From NCBI GenBank assembly GCA_016786705.1, contig JAEUVV010000009.1, positions 124,001-188,000 on the forward strand: a DNA stretch of 64,000 bases. Direction: 5' to 3'. Below are positions 24,658 through 35,700 of the stretch, piece after piece. The DNA comes from Taibaiella sp. (GTDB lineage Bacteria; Bacteroidota; Bacteroidia; Chitinophagales; Chitinophagaceae). The notes beneath the pieces are model-generated. The model was not told where the DNA came from, ran no database searches, and saw only the letters and a program-made list of their open reading frames with translations. Numbering within the stretch: the stretch's first letter is position 1; the number at the start of each line of letters is the position of its first letter. The translations under genes were made by a program, and so were the position numbers.

Positions 24658-27600
24658 ATGAACAAATTTTTCAACCTATTATTATTGCTGGTACTGTCGG
24701 CATTCGCCTCCCGGGGACAAAACTGTACCGTCAATGCAGGAGGCAACCAGGACATTTGCCTCGGCGCTTCATTTAACCTCTCAGGGGCTATAGGAGGACC
24801 ATTTAATGGCAGCTCTGTCCAATGGTCGATAATCAGCCAGCCTGCAGGCGCTGCCAATACCATAGCAAATCCCAATAGCTTTTCAACCTCTGCAGGCGTA
24901 GCTACAGTCGCCGGGACTTATGTATTCAGACTAACAGCGACTTGCGGCGACGGCATTACCAATTTTAATGATGTAACCTATACCGTTTCGGCAGTACCCG
25001 CCACACCTGCACAGTCCGGAACGGCCTCTTTCTCCTGCTATTCCGGGGCCCCTATAAGCATTTCAGGAACTGCCCCCCTGGCCGGAGAGACGGTATCCTG
25101 GAGCGTTGCTAATGGGTCCGGAAGCTTTTCCGCACCGAATGCCAGCACTACCACCTTTACGCCAAACTTTCCTCTTGACGAATGCTCCGGCACACATACG
25201 GTACAAATTGTCTATACCAAACGAAATGCTGCCGGTTGTGAGCGTTCTGTAACGCGTAGTTATAGCTTTTCCAGGGCTTATACCTTTGCTGCTACAGCCG
25301 AGCCTTTAAACGTATGCGGGAGCCAGACAAAATTAAAAGGCAGCTGTCCGGGAGCCGGCGCTGCATTATGGACAGTAACGGGCACGCCCCCCGGCGCACC
25401 TGCTCCTAATATTATTGCGCCTAATAGTCGTGAAACTAATGTGACCAACCTGGTACCGGGTAATTATGTGTTCAATTACACGGTAAGCGGCTCCTGTAAC
25501 AACGGTTCCACGAATGTGAATGTTTTTGTGGCAAGCGGTGGCGCCGTATCGATGGCAAATGCCGGGGTTGACCAGCATTTCTGCTCAGCGCCAGGCTCAG
25601 TTTCTTTAAGCGGTAATCAGCCGGCTGTGGGGGAAACCGGTACCTGGGCTTTATTGAGTGGTGGCACCAGTGTTACCATTGCCAGCCCTAATAGTCCTAA
25701 CACTACCGCCTCCGGTCTCACAGCGGCAGGTGCTCCTTATCGCTTCACCTATACCTTATCTACTCCCGGAGGCTGCAGCAATGTGGATACTATGATGGTC
25801 AGCGTGGAACGTCCATTGGTACTGTCCGGCTTGAACCATACCGATGCCTGTGGTTTCCTGTACCCACCGGGTACCGGGGGGACCGGGGGTGCATTTAACC
25901 GTGCTGCACGATTAGGCAATTTTGCGTTTAACGAGATAGATACGCTTACCGTTTCCGTAACCTACCTGTCCGGGCCAGCAGACACGCTGAGCAATTACAC
26001 AGCTGTAGGCACTTCTGTAAACCCGAACATCACTTCCGATATGCCGGACAGTGAAATACCCTTAGGGCAAACGGTTACTACCAAGTTCTGGAATACCGGG
26101 GATATATATGCGGCCAATGAATTATATAAGCCATTCTGGAGTTCCGATGACCGTAAAAACATAAGCTATTATGTTGTGAACAATATTTACCCCACCCTGG
26201 TAGGTGTGTACCATTATGTAGTTACCTACCAGACAAAATGCTCCACTTATGTGGCTAATGTTAGCGTAGAAAGAGGTGTGACTACCACTGTAAATGCGGG
26301 TTCTGATGTTGCTTTAGCCTGTGGGGCCGGCAGCGCCACCCTGGCAGGCAATATCATTGATCAATTTGCCACCTGGTCTACCGTTTCCATGCCTTCCGGT
26401 GCAACGGATCCTATCAATCTTAGCAACAGAGATTTAAGATTTCCTTCCCTATCCGGTTTAATCAACGGTACTTATATCTTCAGGTATGCCAACAAAGCAG
26501 GCTCTTCTTGTGTTCAGGCTTTTGACGAAGTGAAGCTGGTCGTATCCAATACTGCACCGCCAATACCGAATGCCGGCGCTAATGCTACTGTTTGTGCCGG
26601 GAGCTACATGCTGAATGGTTCCGCCATCCCTGCTACTGCATTAGGTAAATGGAGACTTATTTCCCCGGCAGGATCAACCGTTACTTTTTCAGATTCTACA
26701 ATAGCCAACCCGGTAGTTTCTGGTATGTTGCCAGGTACTACCTATACATTCAGATATATATATGAGAATGGATGTGGCACTAATTTTGACGATGTGGTCA
26801 TTACCACAAATGCATCTGCAGGGCCCGCTAAGCCCGGTATCTCAATAAGCGGCGGTAACTGCAGCGCTGTTTCAATAGCAAGCTTCCCAAGTTCTTTATC
26901 CCAGACGATTACTCACACTGCGCTACTTGCAGGAGAGTCGGGTACCCTGACCGTTGTAGCCAACCCGGCCTCCGCATTAAGCAGCTGGTCGGAAACAGGG
27001 AATACCGCAACAAGTAAAACGGTATCTTTTAACCTGAATAGTGCTGCCGCCATTTCTTACATCTGGTGTGTATCCAGTGCGACCTGTACCGCACAAACAT
27101 CTTGTGATACTGTAACCAGGTACTATATGGCCACATCAACAGCTTTCACTGCCGGTCCGGACCAAAACCTTTGTTCCGTTACTGCTTTCCCTTATAATGC
27201 TGTTTTAGAAGGAACAAGTACCAACATTCCCAAACAGTGGAGCTTGATATATAGTTCCAACGGCCAGAATGTGACATTCGGCAACGCCACAAGTAATACG
27301 ACTTCCGTTGCTCTGCCTGCCGCCGGAACTTATACATTTAAATATGAACTCGTCAGCGCCGACCCTTCCTGCCAGACAAGAGTTGATTATGTAACCATCG
27401 AAGCATCCAGTCCCGGGTCTTTTGCCAACGCCGGTCCTGATATATCCTTTTGCAATACTACAGGTACCACTAACCTTAATGCGGTACCCTTAGCAACCGG
27501 AACAGGCAGATGGGAAGTTGTCTCTATCCTTAACGGAGCGCAACCTTCTATTGCTGACCTTACCTCAGCCAACACTGCAATTACATTTACACAATCAGGC

Positions 27601-29166
27601 ATCGTTACACTGAAATGGAGCTCATTTGGTACCAACCCGGCCTGCGGAGCTTCCGGCAGCGACCTGGTAACGGTTAATTATATTGCCCCTGCAAATGCCG
27701 GTGCAGATATTGAATTGTGTAATCATACCTCTGCTAATTTGAATGCTATAAACCCGGCACCGGCTGAGGGTACCTGGTCGCAAATAAGCGGGCCTAATAC
27801 AGCGAATATTTCCGATAACAACAATCCCGAAGCCCTGATCACAGGACTGGTTACCGGTGTGTATACCTTTCAATGGGAGGTACAAAAAGATGGCATATGC
27901 GTCACTACAGACGAGGTGACCGTAACAATAGATAATGCCACTTTAGCAAGCAATGCAGGTACAGACTTCACAACCTGTAATGGAAGCGCAGGAAATACCA
28001 TTGCACTCGACGCGACACCTGCACCTACAGGACTGAGTGGTACCTGGGCGGTAACGAGAATACCGGCTGGTGCTACAGCAGGCACTTTTTCAAATCTTAA
28101 TGACCCCTCTGCTACCTATTCAGGAGCGGTAGTTCCGGGAGCCTATTCTTTTTCCTGGACCGTTACTGACGGAGCCTGTAGCCTGACCGACATGGTGAAT
28201 GTAACAGTAGACCCGTCTATATGCTTAAACATCAGCGGAACCATTTTTAACGATAGCAATAGTAATACTATAATAGACTTAGCAGAAGCAGGTGCTGCAA
28301 CGCCGGCAGGCTTATATATATACCTGGTAAATGACAACGGAATAATTGTTGATAGTGCAATGGTTGCTACTAACGGAACCTATACGCTTACTGCAAATCC
28401 AGGTACCAGCTACAACATTTACCTATCCCCGGTAAGCTATCCTGTAGGAACAAGGACAGCTACTACACCCATTAATACCACCCCGCCTAATGGCTGGGAA
28501 CACACAGGGGAGAACGGCGCAGGGAATACAGGCCCCGGCGACGGCACTCCCGATGGCGTACTGGCTGTTAATGTAGGCACAACTGATGTAAGCCAGCAAA
28601 ACTTCGGCATCAAAGAGGCTAATCCGCTTCCGGTTACCCTGCTCTCTTTCAAAGCCATCAAATCGGGCGCAGATGCAGTATTGCAATGGATAACGGTAAA
28701 AGAAGAAAATAATGCCGGGTTTGTGGTAGAAAATGGTAAAGATGGCGCTCAATGGCTGCCACTAGGCTTTGTACCGGCTCAAAAAGCAGCGGGCGACAGC
28801 ACTGGCAAGGTGTACTATGACTTTAAACATATTGAACCGGGCACAGGTAAGCAATACTACCGCCTGAAGCAAATAGACGCAGACGGACAAGTACATTACT
28901 CTTCAATAAGCATCTTAAATTTTGATGTTGAGCAAGCATTGCATGTTTACCCTAATCCTGCAAAAGCAAACATAACCATTACCGGATTAAAAGGTTATGA
29001 TAAGCTATGTATTTATGAAATGACAGGCCGTTTAGTAAAAACTATTCACTTAAATGACCAGGATGTACTGGAAATCGATCTCAGTACTTACTCCAGTGGT
29101 GTTTACAACCTGAAGGTAAGCGACAAGCAAGGCCTGATGCAAACATTCAGAATAGTTAAAGATTAG
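24658..29166 (+). CDS. Large T9SS-secreted surface protein with PKD-like repeats
   Basis: 1502 aa. Signal peptide (MNKFFNLLLLLVLSAFASRGQ). At least eight repeat units of roughly 95-150 residues each open with NAG-x-D-x3-C (for example MANAGVDQHFC, TVNAGSDVALAC, FANAGPDISFC, PANAGADIELC, ASNAGTDFTTC) and contain G-x-W and G-x-Y-x-F-x-W patterns, like PKD/Ig-like surface repeats. Near 1210-1300 an SdrD-B-like segment begins ISGTIFNDSNSNTIIDLAEAG. The final 80 residues (VYPNPAKANITITGLKGY ... GVYNLKVS ... FRIVKD) are a type A T9SS sorting domain. The Cys in each unit may form disulphides. Probably an adhesin or matrix protein anchored outside the outer membrane. Confidence 0.9.
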   Translation: MNKFFNLLLLLVLSAFASRGQNCTVNAGGNQDICLGASFNLSGAIGGPFNGSSVQWSIISQPAGAANTIANPNSFSTSAGVATVAGTYVFRLTATCGDGITNFNDVTYTVSAVPATPAQSGTASFSCYSGAPISISGTAPLAGETVSWSVANGSGSFSAPNASTTTFTPNFPLDECSGTHTVQIVYTKRNAAGCERSVTRSYSFSRAYTFAATAEPLNVCGSQTKLKGSCPGAGAALWTVTGTPPGAPAPNIIAPNSRETNVTNLVPGNYVFNYTVSGSCNNGSTNVNVFVASGGAVSMANAGVDQHFCSAPGSVSLSGNQPAVGETGTWALLSGGTSVTIASPNSPNTTASGLTAAGAPYRFTYTLSTPGGCSNVDTMMVSVERPLVLSGLNHTDACGFLYPPGTGGTGGAFNRAARLGNFAFNEIDTLTVSVTYLSGPADTLSNYTAVGTSVNPNITSDMPDSEIPLGQTVTTKFWNTGDIYAANELYKPFWSSDDRKNISYYVVNNIYPTLVGVYHYVVTYQTKCSTYVANVSVERGVTTTVNAGSDVALACGAGSATLAGNIIDQFATWSTVSMPSGATDPINLSNRDLRFPSLSGLINGTYIFRYANKAGSSCVQAFDEVKLVVSNTAPPIPNAGANATVCAGSYMLNGSAIPATALGKWRLISPAGSTVTFSDSTIANPVVSGMLPGTTYTFRYIYENGCGTNFDDVVITTNASAGPAKPGISISGGNCSAVSIASFPSSLSQTITHTALLAGESGTLTVVANPASALSSWSETGNTATSKTVSFNLNSAAAISYIWCVSSATCTAQTSCDTVTRYYMATSTAFTAGPDQNLCSVTAFPYNAVLEGTSTNIPKQWSLIYSSNGQNVTFGNATSNTTSVALPAAGTYTFKYELVSADPSCQTRVDYVTIEASSPGSFANAGPDISFCNTTGTTNLNAVPLATGTGRWEVVSILNGAQPSIADLTSANTAITFTQSGIVTLKWSSFGTNPACGASGSDLVTVNYIAPANAGADIELCNHTSANLNAINPAPAEGTWSQISGPNTANISDNNNPEALITGLVTGVYTFQWEVQKDGICVTTDEVTVTIDNATLASNAGTDFTTCNGSAGNTIALDATPAPTGLSGTWAVTRIPAGATAGTFSNLNDPSATYSGAVVPGAYSFSWTVTDGACSLTDMVNVTVDPSICLNISGTIFNDSNSNTIIDLAEAGAATPAGLYIYLVNDNGIIVDSAMVATNGTYTLTANPGTSYNIYLSPVSYPVGTRTATTPINTTPPNGWEHTGENGAGNTGPGDGTPDGVLAVNVGTTDVSQQNFGIKEANPLPVTLLSFKAIKSGADAVLQWITVKEENNAGFVVENGKDGAQWLPLGFVPAQKAAGDSTGKVYYDFKHIEPGTGKQYYRLKQIDADGQVHYSSISILNFDVEQALHVYPNPAKANITITGLKGYDKLCIYEMTGRLVKTIHLNDQDVLEIDLSTYSSGVYNLKVSDKQGLMQTFRIVKD

Positions 29167-29234
29167 TGTGACTTTTTATAAACTTTACCCCTAATGAAAT
29201 AGTAAGCAAAAACCAGAATTGTAAGTAATACACC

Positions 29235-29251
29235 TTTTTGTTTCATACTTG
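29235..29251 (+). repeat. 17-base sequence shared with 44255-44271
   Basis: TTTTTGTTTCATACTTG occurs identically at both sites, each time immediately upstream of a GC hairpin plus T-tract. See the terminator at 29254-29296. Confidence 0.6.
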
Positions 29252-29253
29252 AC

Positions 29254-29296
29254 ACCCCGGCATTTTCTGTTCTCAGATATGATGTCCGGGGTTTTT
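29254..29296 (+). terminator. Terminator of the 1502-aa surface-protein gene
   Basis: ACCCCGG (29254-29260) pairs with CCGGGGT (29286-29292) across a 25-base loop, followed by TTTTT. It lies about 90 bases after the stop codon. Confidence 0.65.
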
Positions 29297-29464
29297 GTAT
29301 AGGGATACTTTCTAAGTATAATTGATTTTTGCCCCTGAAACGCGATTGACTGTTGAAAATTTAGCACACGCTAATGCTAAAGGCTACCTGACTTTTGTAG
29401 GAGTTATACTTTTTACACTTCATGCATCAAGCGGATAAGAAGCTTGAAATTTACTCCATAAAAA
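29297..29464. other. Intergenic spacer between convergent surface-protein genes
   Basis: No gene seen. It contains GAAACGCGATTGACTGTT (near 29338), similar to GAAACGCTTGACTGTT near 44220, again linking the flanks of the two T9SS gene regions. Confidence 0.4.
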
Positions 29465-29502
29465 AAGGTGCATTATTGAAACGGGTTTCAATAATGCACC
29501 TT
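29460..29502 (-). terminator. Strong terminator for the 2881-aa surface-protein gene
   Basis: 18-base arms AAGGTGCATTATTGAAAC (29465-29482) and GTTTCAATAATGCACCTT (29485-29502) are perfect complements with only two bases between; on the minus strand the stem is followed by seven Ts (29466 back to 29460). It lies 250 bases beyond the stop codon of the minus-strand gene. Confidence 0.75.
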
Positions 29503-29751
29503 CAAACTTAATACAATAATGCGTTTCAGACCAACCTGCTACTTAGTATAGCATTGTTATAATAATTGTGTCTTTCGCGCAACAGGCAATCTAAAAACCT
29601 GCTCTGATTTCAAGACTATACCATTTTATTTACTTCTTTTATGAAGTGCCTGAAGAAGAAGTTGTGCTATGAGGACAATTACCCCACTCCACGCAACAAC
29701 CTCTTCCCTGGCACTTTATTTTACATTATCAAGCCTGCGTTCAGTTACAAG

Positions 29752-32700
29752 CTAGTGTTTCACTACTTTAAAGGTAGCTGTGCTTCCATTGCTGTTGATC
29801 ACTTTGATCAGATACAGCCCGGCAGCATGCTCACTTAAAGATAGCTCATGTGTTGTAGCTTTCGACAAAGAGCGCTTCAGTAGCCTGCCGGTGTAATCCA
29901 GCAGCTCTATCGTCTCATTGCCTTCCAATCCGGCAACAAAAACACTCTCATTAGCCGGGTTAGGATAAACACGGAGCGCAGAAACTTTACAGTTCGCCTG
30001 TACCATTGCTATTGAGCTATGCTTGTATCTTCCATCGCGATCCAGCATTTTCAGGCGATAGAACAGCTTATCAGCCGTGCTCACTTCTGTAGCATACCGG
30101 TAATCGCTATTGCTTCCTTTAGCGGCCACCTCTCCTATAGTTGTAAAAGAATAGGCATCTGTACTCTGTTCCACATAATAGCGGGCGAGATTGTGTTCGA
30201 TACCACTTTTCCAGCTCAGGTTTACTTTACAATCTCCGTCAGCTGTTGCTGTAAAGGACAGTAGCTCTACCGGTAAAGGCTCTGGAGTTGTTTTTACAAA
30301 GTAGCCAAAGGTGCTAAAGCTATTGACCAAAAACTCTACATATGCAACTCCATCTTCGGTTCCTGATGCAATTGGTGTAAGTTCCTGTGCCGTAATGTTA
30401 GTCGGGCTCATGCTTGCTACCGTAGCTGTAGCACTGCTTTCAGGGCTTTTAAACCAGCCTTGACGCTCGATAATGGCACCACCTGCAAAAGCATCGGATT
30501 GCATGGCCGCTAAATCGGCTGCTGTGTAATAGATGCGTACTACTACCCCTCCATTTACGCTGTAAGTACCCGGAGCTACTACGGTATGTAAACGTTTTGT
30601 AATCCTCAAGGTATTAGTTCCGTCCGTTGACTCGTAATAACCGCTACCTGAATTACTAAAAATACCGCTACCACCAGTAAGCGTGCCCTGGTTATTTATT
30701 CTTATCTCAGTTGGAGCAAAGGTATTACCATTGGCATCGACAGCAAGTATAGCACTATCTGCATAGCTACCCGTACCTTTGTAATAAGTGTAAGGTAAAG
30801 AATCACAGGAAATCACGGATCCATCAGTAACCACACCACCGGGAATGGCAACAGGCGTTGAAGCGCCAATATCGGTCCTGGATACAAAGGTGAAGAACTG
30901 GTAGTCATTCAGTGATGCAGGAACAGTATAGTTGGCTTCCCACTCATTGGTTCCCGTATTCAAAGTCATTGGAATCTCAACTTGATTGGCATTGATGCTG
31001 AAATCGCTGGTATCATTTACGATCATATAGACTCCTGTTGCGCCCGAAGGCAAAACAGGCAGTTTAGTAGCTTCACTACTACTATTATCCGGGACCGTAA
31101 TCATTACCTGCTGGTCTGCACCAAAACCTTTCATCCTCCACTCACGTGTTAAGCGATATGCTGCAACACATGAAGTACCACCATACAGTGCCGGGGTCTC
31201 TACAGCTGTGGTCCAGTTGACCGCACCATTGTTGTCACCTGCCATTACATAAGTAAGATCCTGTACAAATGTGCCTGTGTTCAAGCTATTATCACTTTCT
31301 ATTGTGTTTGAAACACTCATCTTCAACAGTGAACCAGTGCCCACACTTCTGCTCTGCTTCTGCAGCAGGCAACCTGCATCATGACGCCCCAAACCAAACA
31401 TACGGTATATATACCCATTATCAGTCACACTATAAAGTGTAGTACTGGCGGCATTGGTACCATCGTAGGCAGGACTGTAGTAGCCAATATTTTTACTTAC
31501 CCCATACTTGATGGCTAAATAGGTACCCAACACTTCCCTTTCTGCCTCGCTTAAGCCACGGTTATAGGTAAACCCTTCTGCAAAATCAGTGTTAGTGTAA
31601 GTAAGCCCCGTACCGGTGTACCGGGAACCTATACGCAGGTTATACGCATTCGAAGTGGACAGAGTACTTGTAAAACTTGGCGTTATAACATTTGTTCCGT
31701 CATAGTGATTAAGAAGCGTGTCCGCTCTTTTAATCGTACCATATACATGGAACTGGCCCGGTGTAGGGACAATTATACCAGATACTGTAGTACGGAACCA
31801 GGGTTTATCATAAGTACCAAACGGGCTGGGATCAGCATTTGAATAGCTCATACCAAACAAGCCGTTATTAGCATAGGTAGCATCTGAAAAACCTACGGCA
31901 TAAGCACTTCCTTCTGTAGCGCTAGCTAAGCTGTTCTGGCTTAATCCTGTTTTAACCAACGATCCGCCAGCCGTAATGGCAAAGTGCTTGTTATAGTTTG
32001 AAGCAGGCGAAGCCGCCACTACATTGTAGGTACCAGAACCTGTAGTAGCCAGGTTATTATTGCCCATCCTGTCCACCAGCGCATTCGCGACACCCGTTCC
32101 TACCGAGCCCACAGTCATATCATCTGTTTTAAACCAGGAGGTCAATCCTTCAGTAATACCCCCTGGCCCCAGGCAAGTTGTCTGTGTAGCAAAGGTATAA
32201 TACTGGGCATCGGCAAAGTCGTAGTTTACACTCCAGTCCGTTCCGTTCGGCGTCATTTCTACCGCAGCTAAAGGATTGGCAAAACTTGCCGTGTTGGAAA
32301 CTAAAAGGTAAACCGTATTTTCCTCCGTTGGTAGTTTGGTAGGTAATGCACTTGCATCGTCCGGAACTTCCAGATATACGGTACCCACCGTACCGGTTTC
32401 TTTTACTCTCCAGGTACGATTTAATCTAATCATGCTTTGACCATTGGCAACAATAGCATCGTCGCCGGTCCAGGTCAGGGAACCATCATCATCGCCAAAT
32501 ACTAAGAATGATTTATCTGCTGTAAATTTAGCCGTATTCTCTTTGTTTGATACAGCCATCCCTGCCGGGTCGTTAGAAATTTTCACTAATGCACCGCCTG
32601 AAATTACCTGGCTAAAAGATTGCTTCTGATCTAATGCAGAGCAGTCATCCATACCAATACCGGTAATACGGTTCCAATGTGAAGCGTAGTCGTAAGTAAC

Positions 32701-35700
32701 CGTTCCGTCTGATGCTATATAACTGCCTCCAATAGCAACATTACCCAGGGTAAACCCATATTTAATAGCCAGGTAGCTATGCATTCTCTTCATATCATAA
32801 GAGTTCGCCGCTCCTTTATCATCATTATAGATTACAAACTCTCCAAGGTAAAAATTTGCCGGGTTTCCACCACCTGTGAGACTTTGGCTGCCAATACGAA
32901 AAACACCATCAAATGTGCTCGTAGAATTAGTAGTACCGCCACCTACCGTATTCAGGTTGCTTAAAAGACGGTATCCCAAACCTGGCCCATTCGTATTCAG
33001 GTAAGAATAAATCTCGGGATCAGTAAGTGTAGGATTTCTTAATAAATTTGTTGATGAGTTCCAGAAAGCCTGGTTGCGCTCAATAGCAGTTTTATTAACG
33101 CCACCTCCATCATCATGAAACCAAAATACATTCTGCGTTCCAGAGCCAAGATTGTAACCTGCCAACACACTGGTCAATTGGGCATTTGACCTGTAATCCA
33201 AGGTATTGATATTTCCTGCAGAGCGTAATACATCATTTGAACCATCAAATAAAATACCCGCATTATAGTTAAAAGCAGACTTGTAATACTTTGGTTGATA
33301 TGCCGCATTACTTTGCTCTACTTTTGTAAATGATGCTCCAAATTTTATATTGTTGATGCTGGCAACATTATCACCATCATTTTGAACATAAGTAGTTTGT
33401 GCTACATCGGTAAAAGCGTCATAGTCTGAATTAAACCAAACAGTCATGTTTGATTTAACCCCACCAGGCGCTGCTTCAATATAGGCAAGTGTAAAATACT
33501 GGCCATTTGTAAGGGCTACATCATTAAAATAAGCCTTACCATTTAGTACATTAGTATTCTCAACTACTGTGGCTCCGGAATAATCTCCCGGGGTATTAGA
33601 AATGAGCAATAAAGGTTTATAAGTAGCGGCATTGATGGTAAGAAAATCTTTTTTACCCATTTCAATACTTACATTTCCTACTGATCCTACGGACTGAACC
33701 TTCCACTCTCTTTGCAACCTGGTATAACAACCCGATAAGCCTGTAGGCATGTTGGATACCGTTGTTGTGCTGACATTAACACCATTATGAGCAAATGACA
33801 TAAAGGTTTTATCATTATCAAACGAATTAGTATTTACCAGGTTGTTTACAGCCAATTCTGTACTGCCTATACCCATTGATACTATATCATCTCCATCGGT
33901 GCTGGTGCTTTGCTTTTGGTTTAAAGCGCCACAGTCATCTCTACCTATTACGGTAATGTCCTTGTTAAATGTTGTGGCAGTAGCTGCATTCCAAATCACT
34001 GAACCATCACTCGCCACATAATTTGTTGGTGTTGTTTGGTCTAAAGTAGTCCCCCATTTAATTGCCAGATAGGAGTTTATTCTGTGGCGTTCCTCTGTAT
34101 TCAGCTCCCAGGGGTAGTAAATAACCTCGTTAAGCTTGCCCATGTAATAATTAGTATAGGTAGGTGATGATCCAACCTGGTACTCATCTGTTGCATTAGT
34201 ACCAAAACGAGTAGATGGGATACTACCCAAAGTACCACTACTTCTTAAGCCGTTATTTGCAAAAATAGATACGCCTGTACCATTGAGTGTTGTTGACAAC
34301 ACATCTAAAGCAGGTCTTGGATAGAAGGCTCCTGAAGCATCATTAAAATTGTTACTTCGTGTAAATAATTGAAGAATACCTGTTCCAAGTCTTGAAAATC
34401 CATAAGTGGTTCCGTTAGCTGATCCACCCCTGTTTCCATAACCTGTAAAAATTGTCTCTGTTCCCGATGCTGCTGTATTTGTAGCAGCTACAAATAAACT
34501 CCTGGAAACATTTCCATAAGCAAATCCACTTACCAAGCCCGGCCCGTTAAAACGTTCTGCTCTAAAATTCAAAACCGGGTTATAGTTGGATAATTGGCTG
34601 GCTGTAGATTGATAATAATCAAAATTGCCTCCTTGACTGGAAAGATGGTTCGCATTACCGGATAAATCATACCAGGCTCTACCCGCTGCCTGTGCCCCTT
34701 CATTTAAGGTGTTTAGCAAGTTATCATCAGCCATGTGCCAGGCAGACATACCAGTCATGGTTGTAAAGAAATTAGCATTCGGGATTATTCCATAACCAGT
34801 TCCTGATCCATTATTCCATTCCAAATTGAAAAGCTGACCACCTGAGTTCTCCTGACCTATAACTAAAATATCATGATAACCGGCTGTCAAACTAATATCT
34901 ATGGAGGTTGCTGTACCACTAGTAGTAGTATTAAAAATTACCTGGTTACCTATTACTAAAGCAAAACGATCGTCTGCTAAAGGAGCTCTAAATCTCCAGG
35001 TGGCAGTAGTTGAAGGTATGTAAATCTTTCCTTTTAATACCACTGCAAAATTATCGTCCTGAAAATTTTGAAATTGTGTGTGAAAATTATCTGTATTATG
35101 ATGATATCCTGTACTTCTTAAATTAGCATTAAACAAAGTTGTATTAAACTGGTTTGCGCCATTAAGTAGTGTATTTGTTCCCCCGGGATTTGTAACGGTA
35201 TAGTATTCATATTTTAACCCGTTAGTATGCACAACACCACCTATTGTTTGTCTTCCTGTACCTACATCTGAAATCGGAGCACTAATACCGCCAGGATAGC
35301 CCACCGTGAAAACCAGGGTAAAAACAGCACCGTCTGGTATCGTTACATTATCAAAAGTAGCTACACCAGCATTGAGTGAACTTGGTGTAATCAGGTTAAC
35401 CGTTCCTGATGTAAAATCAGCATCCCCATCCACATCAATAGCTAATTGCACATTAGACCAGTTACTGCTTAAAGGGAATGTTGCATTACCAAAACGTAAT
35501 TGCACACCTGCTACATTGCCTGTATTGGCTACTTTCCAGCTTCTAGCATACCTGCTTCCATTACAAGAGCTATAACCGGCAGGCAAATTGGTGCTGGTAT
35601 AATTTAAAGCCCCACCATCATGTGCCACAACTAAAAACTGGTTGTTCGTAGCAAATGCACTGCTATTAGCCTCATTGGTAGCTGCTATAGCTCCTAAAGC

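Noticed and set aside
29641..29838. 65-aa plus-strand ORF at the end of the giant surface-protein gene
   Set aside because: Overlaps the T9SS signal of the minus-strand gene and has no features of its own.
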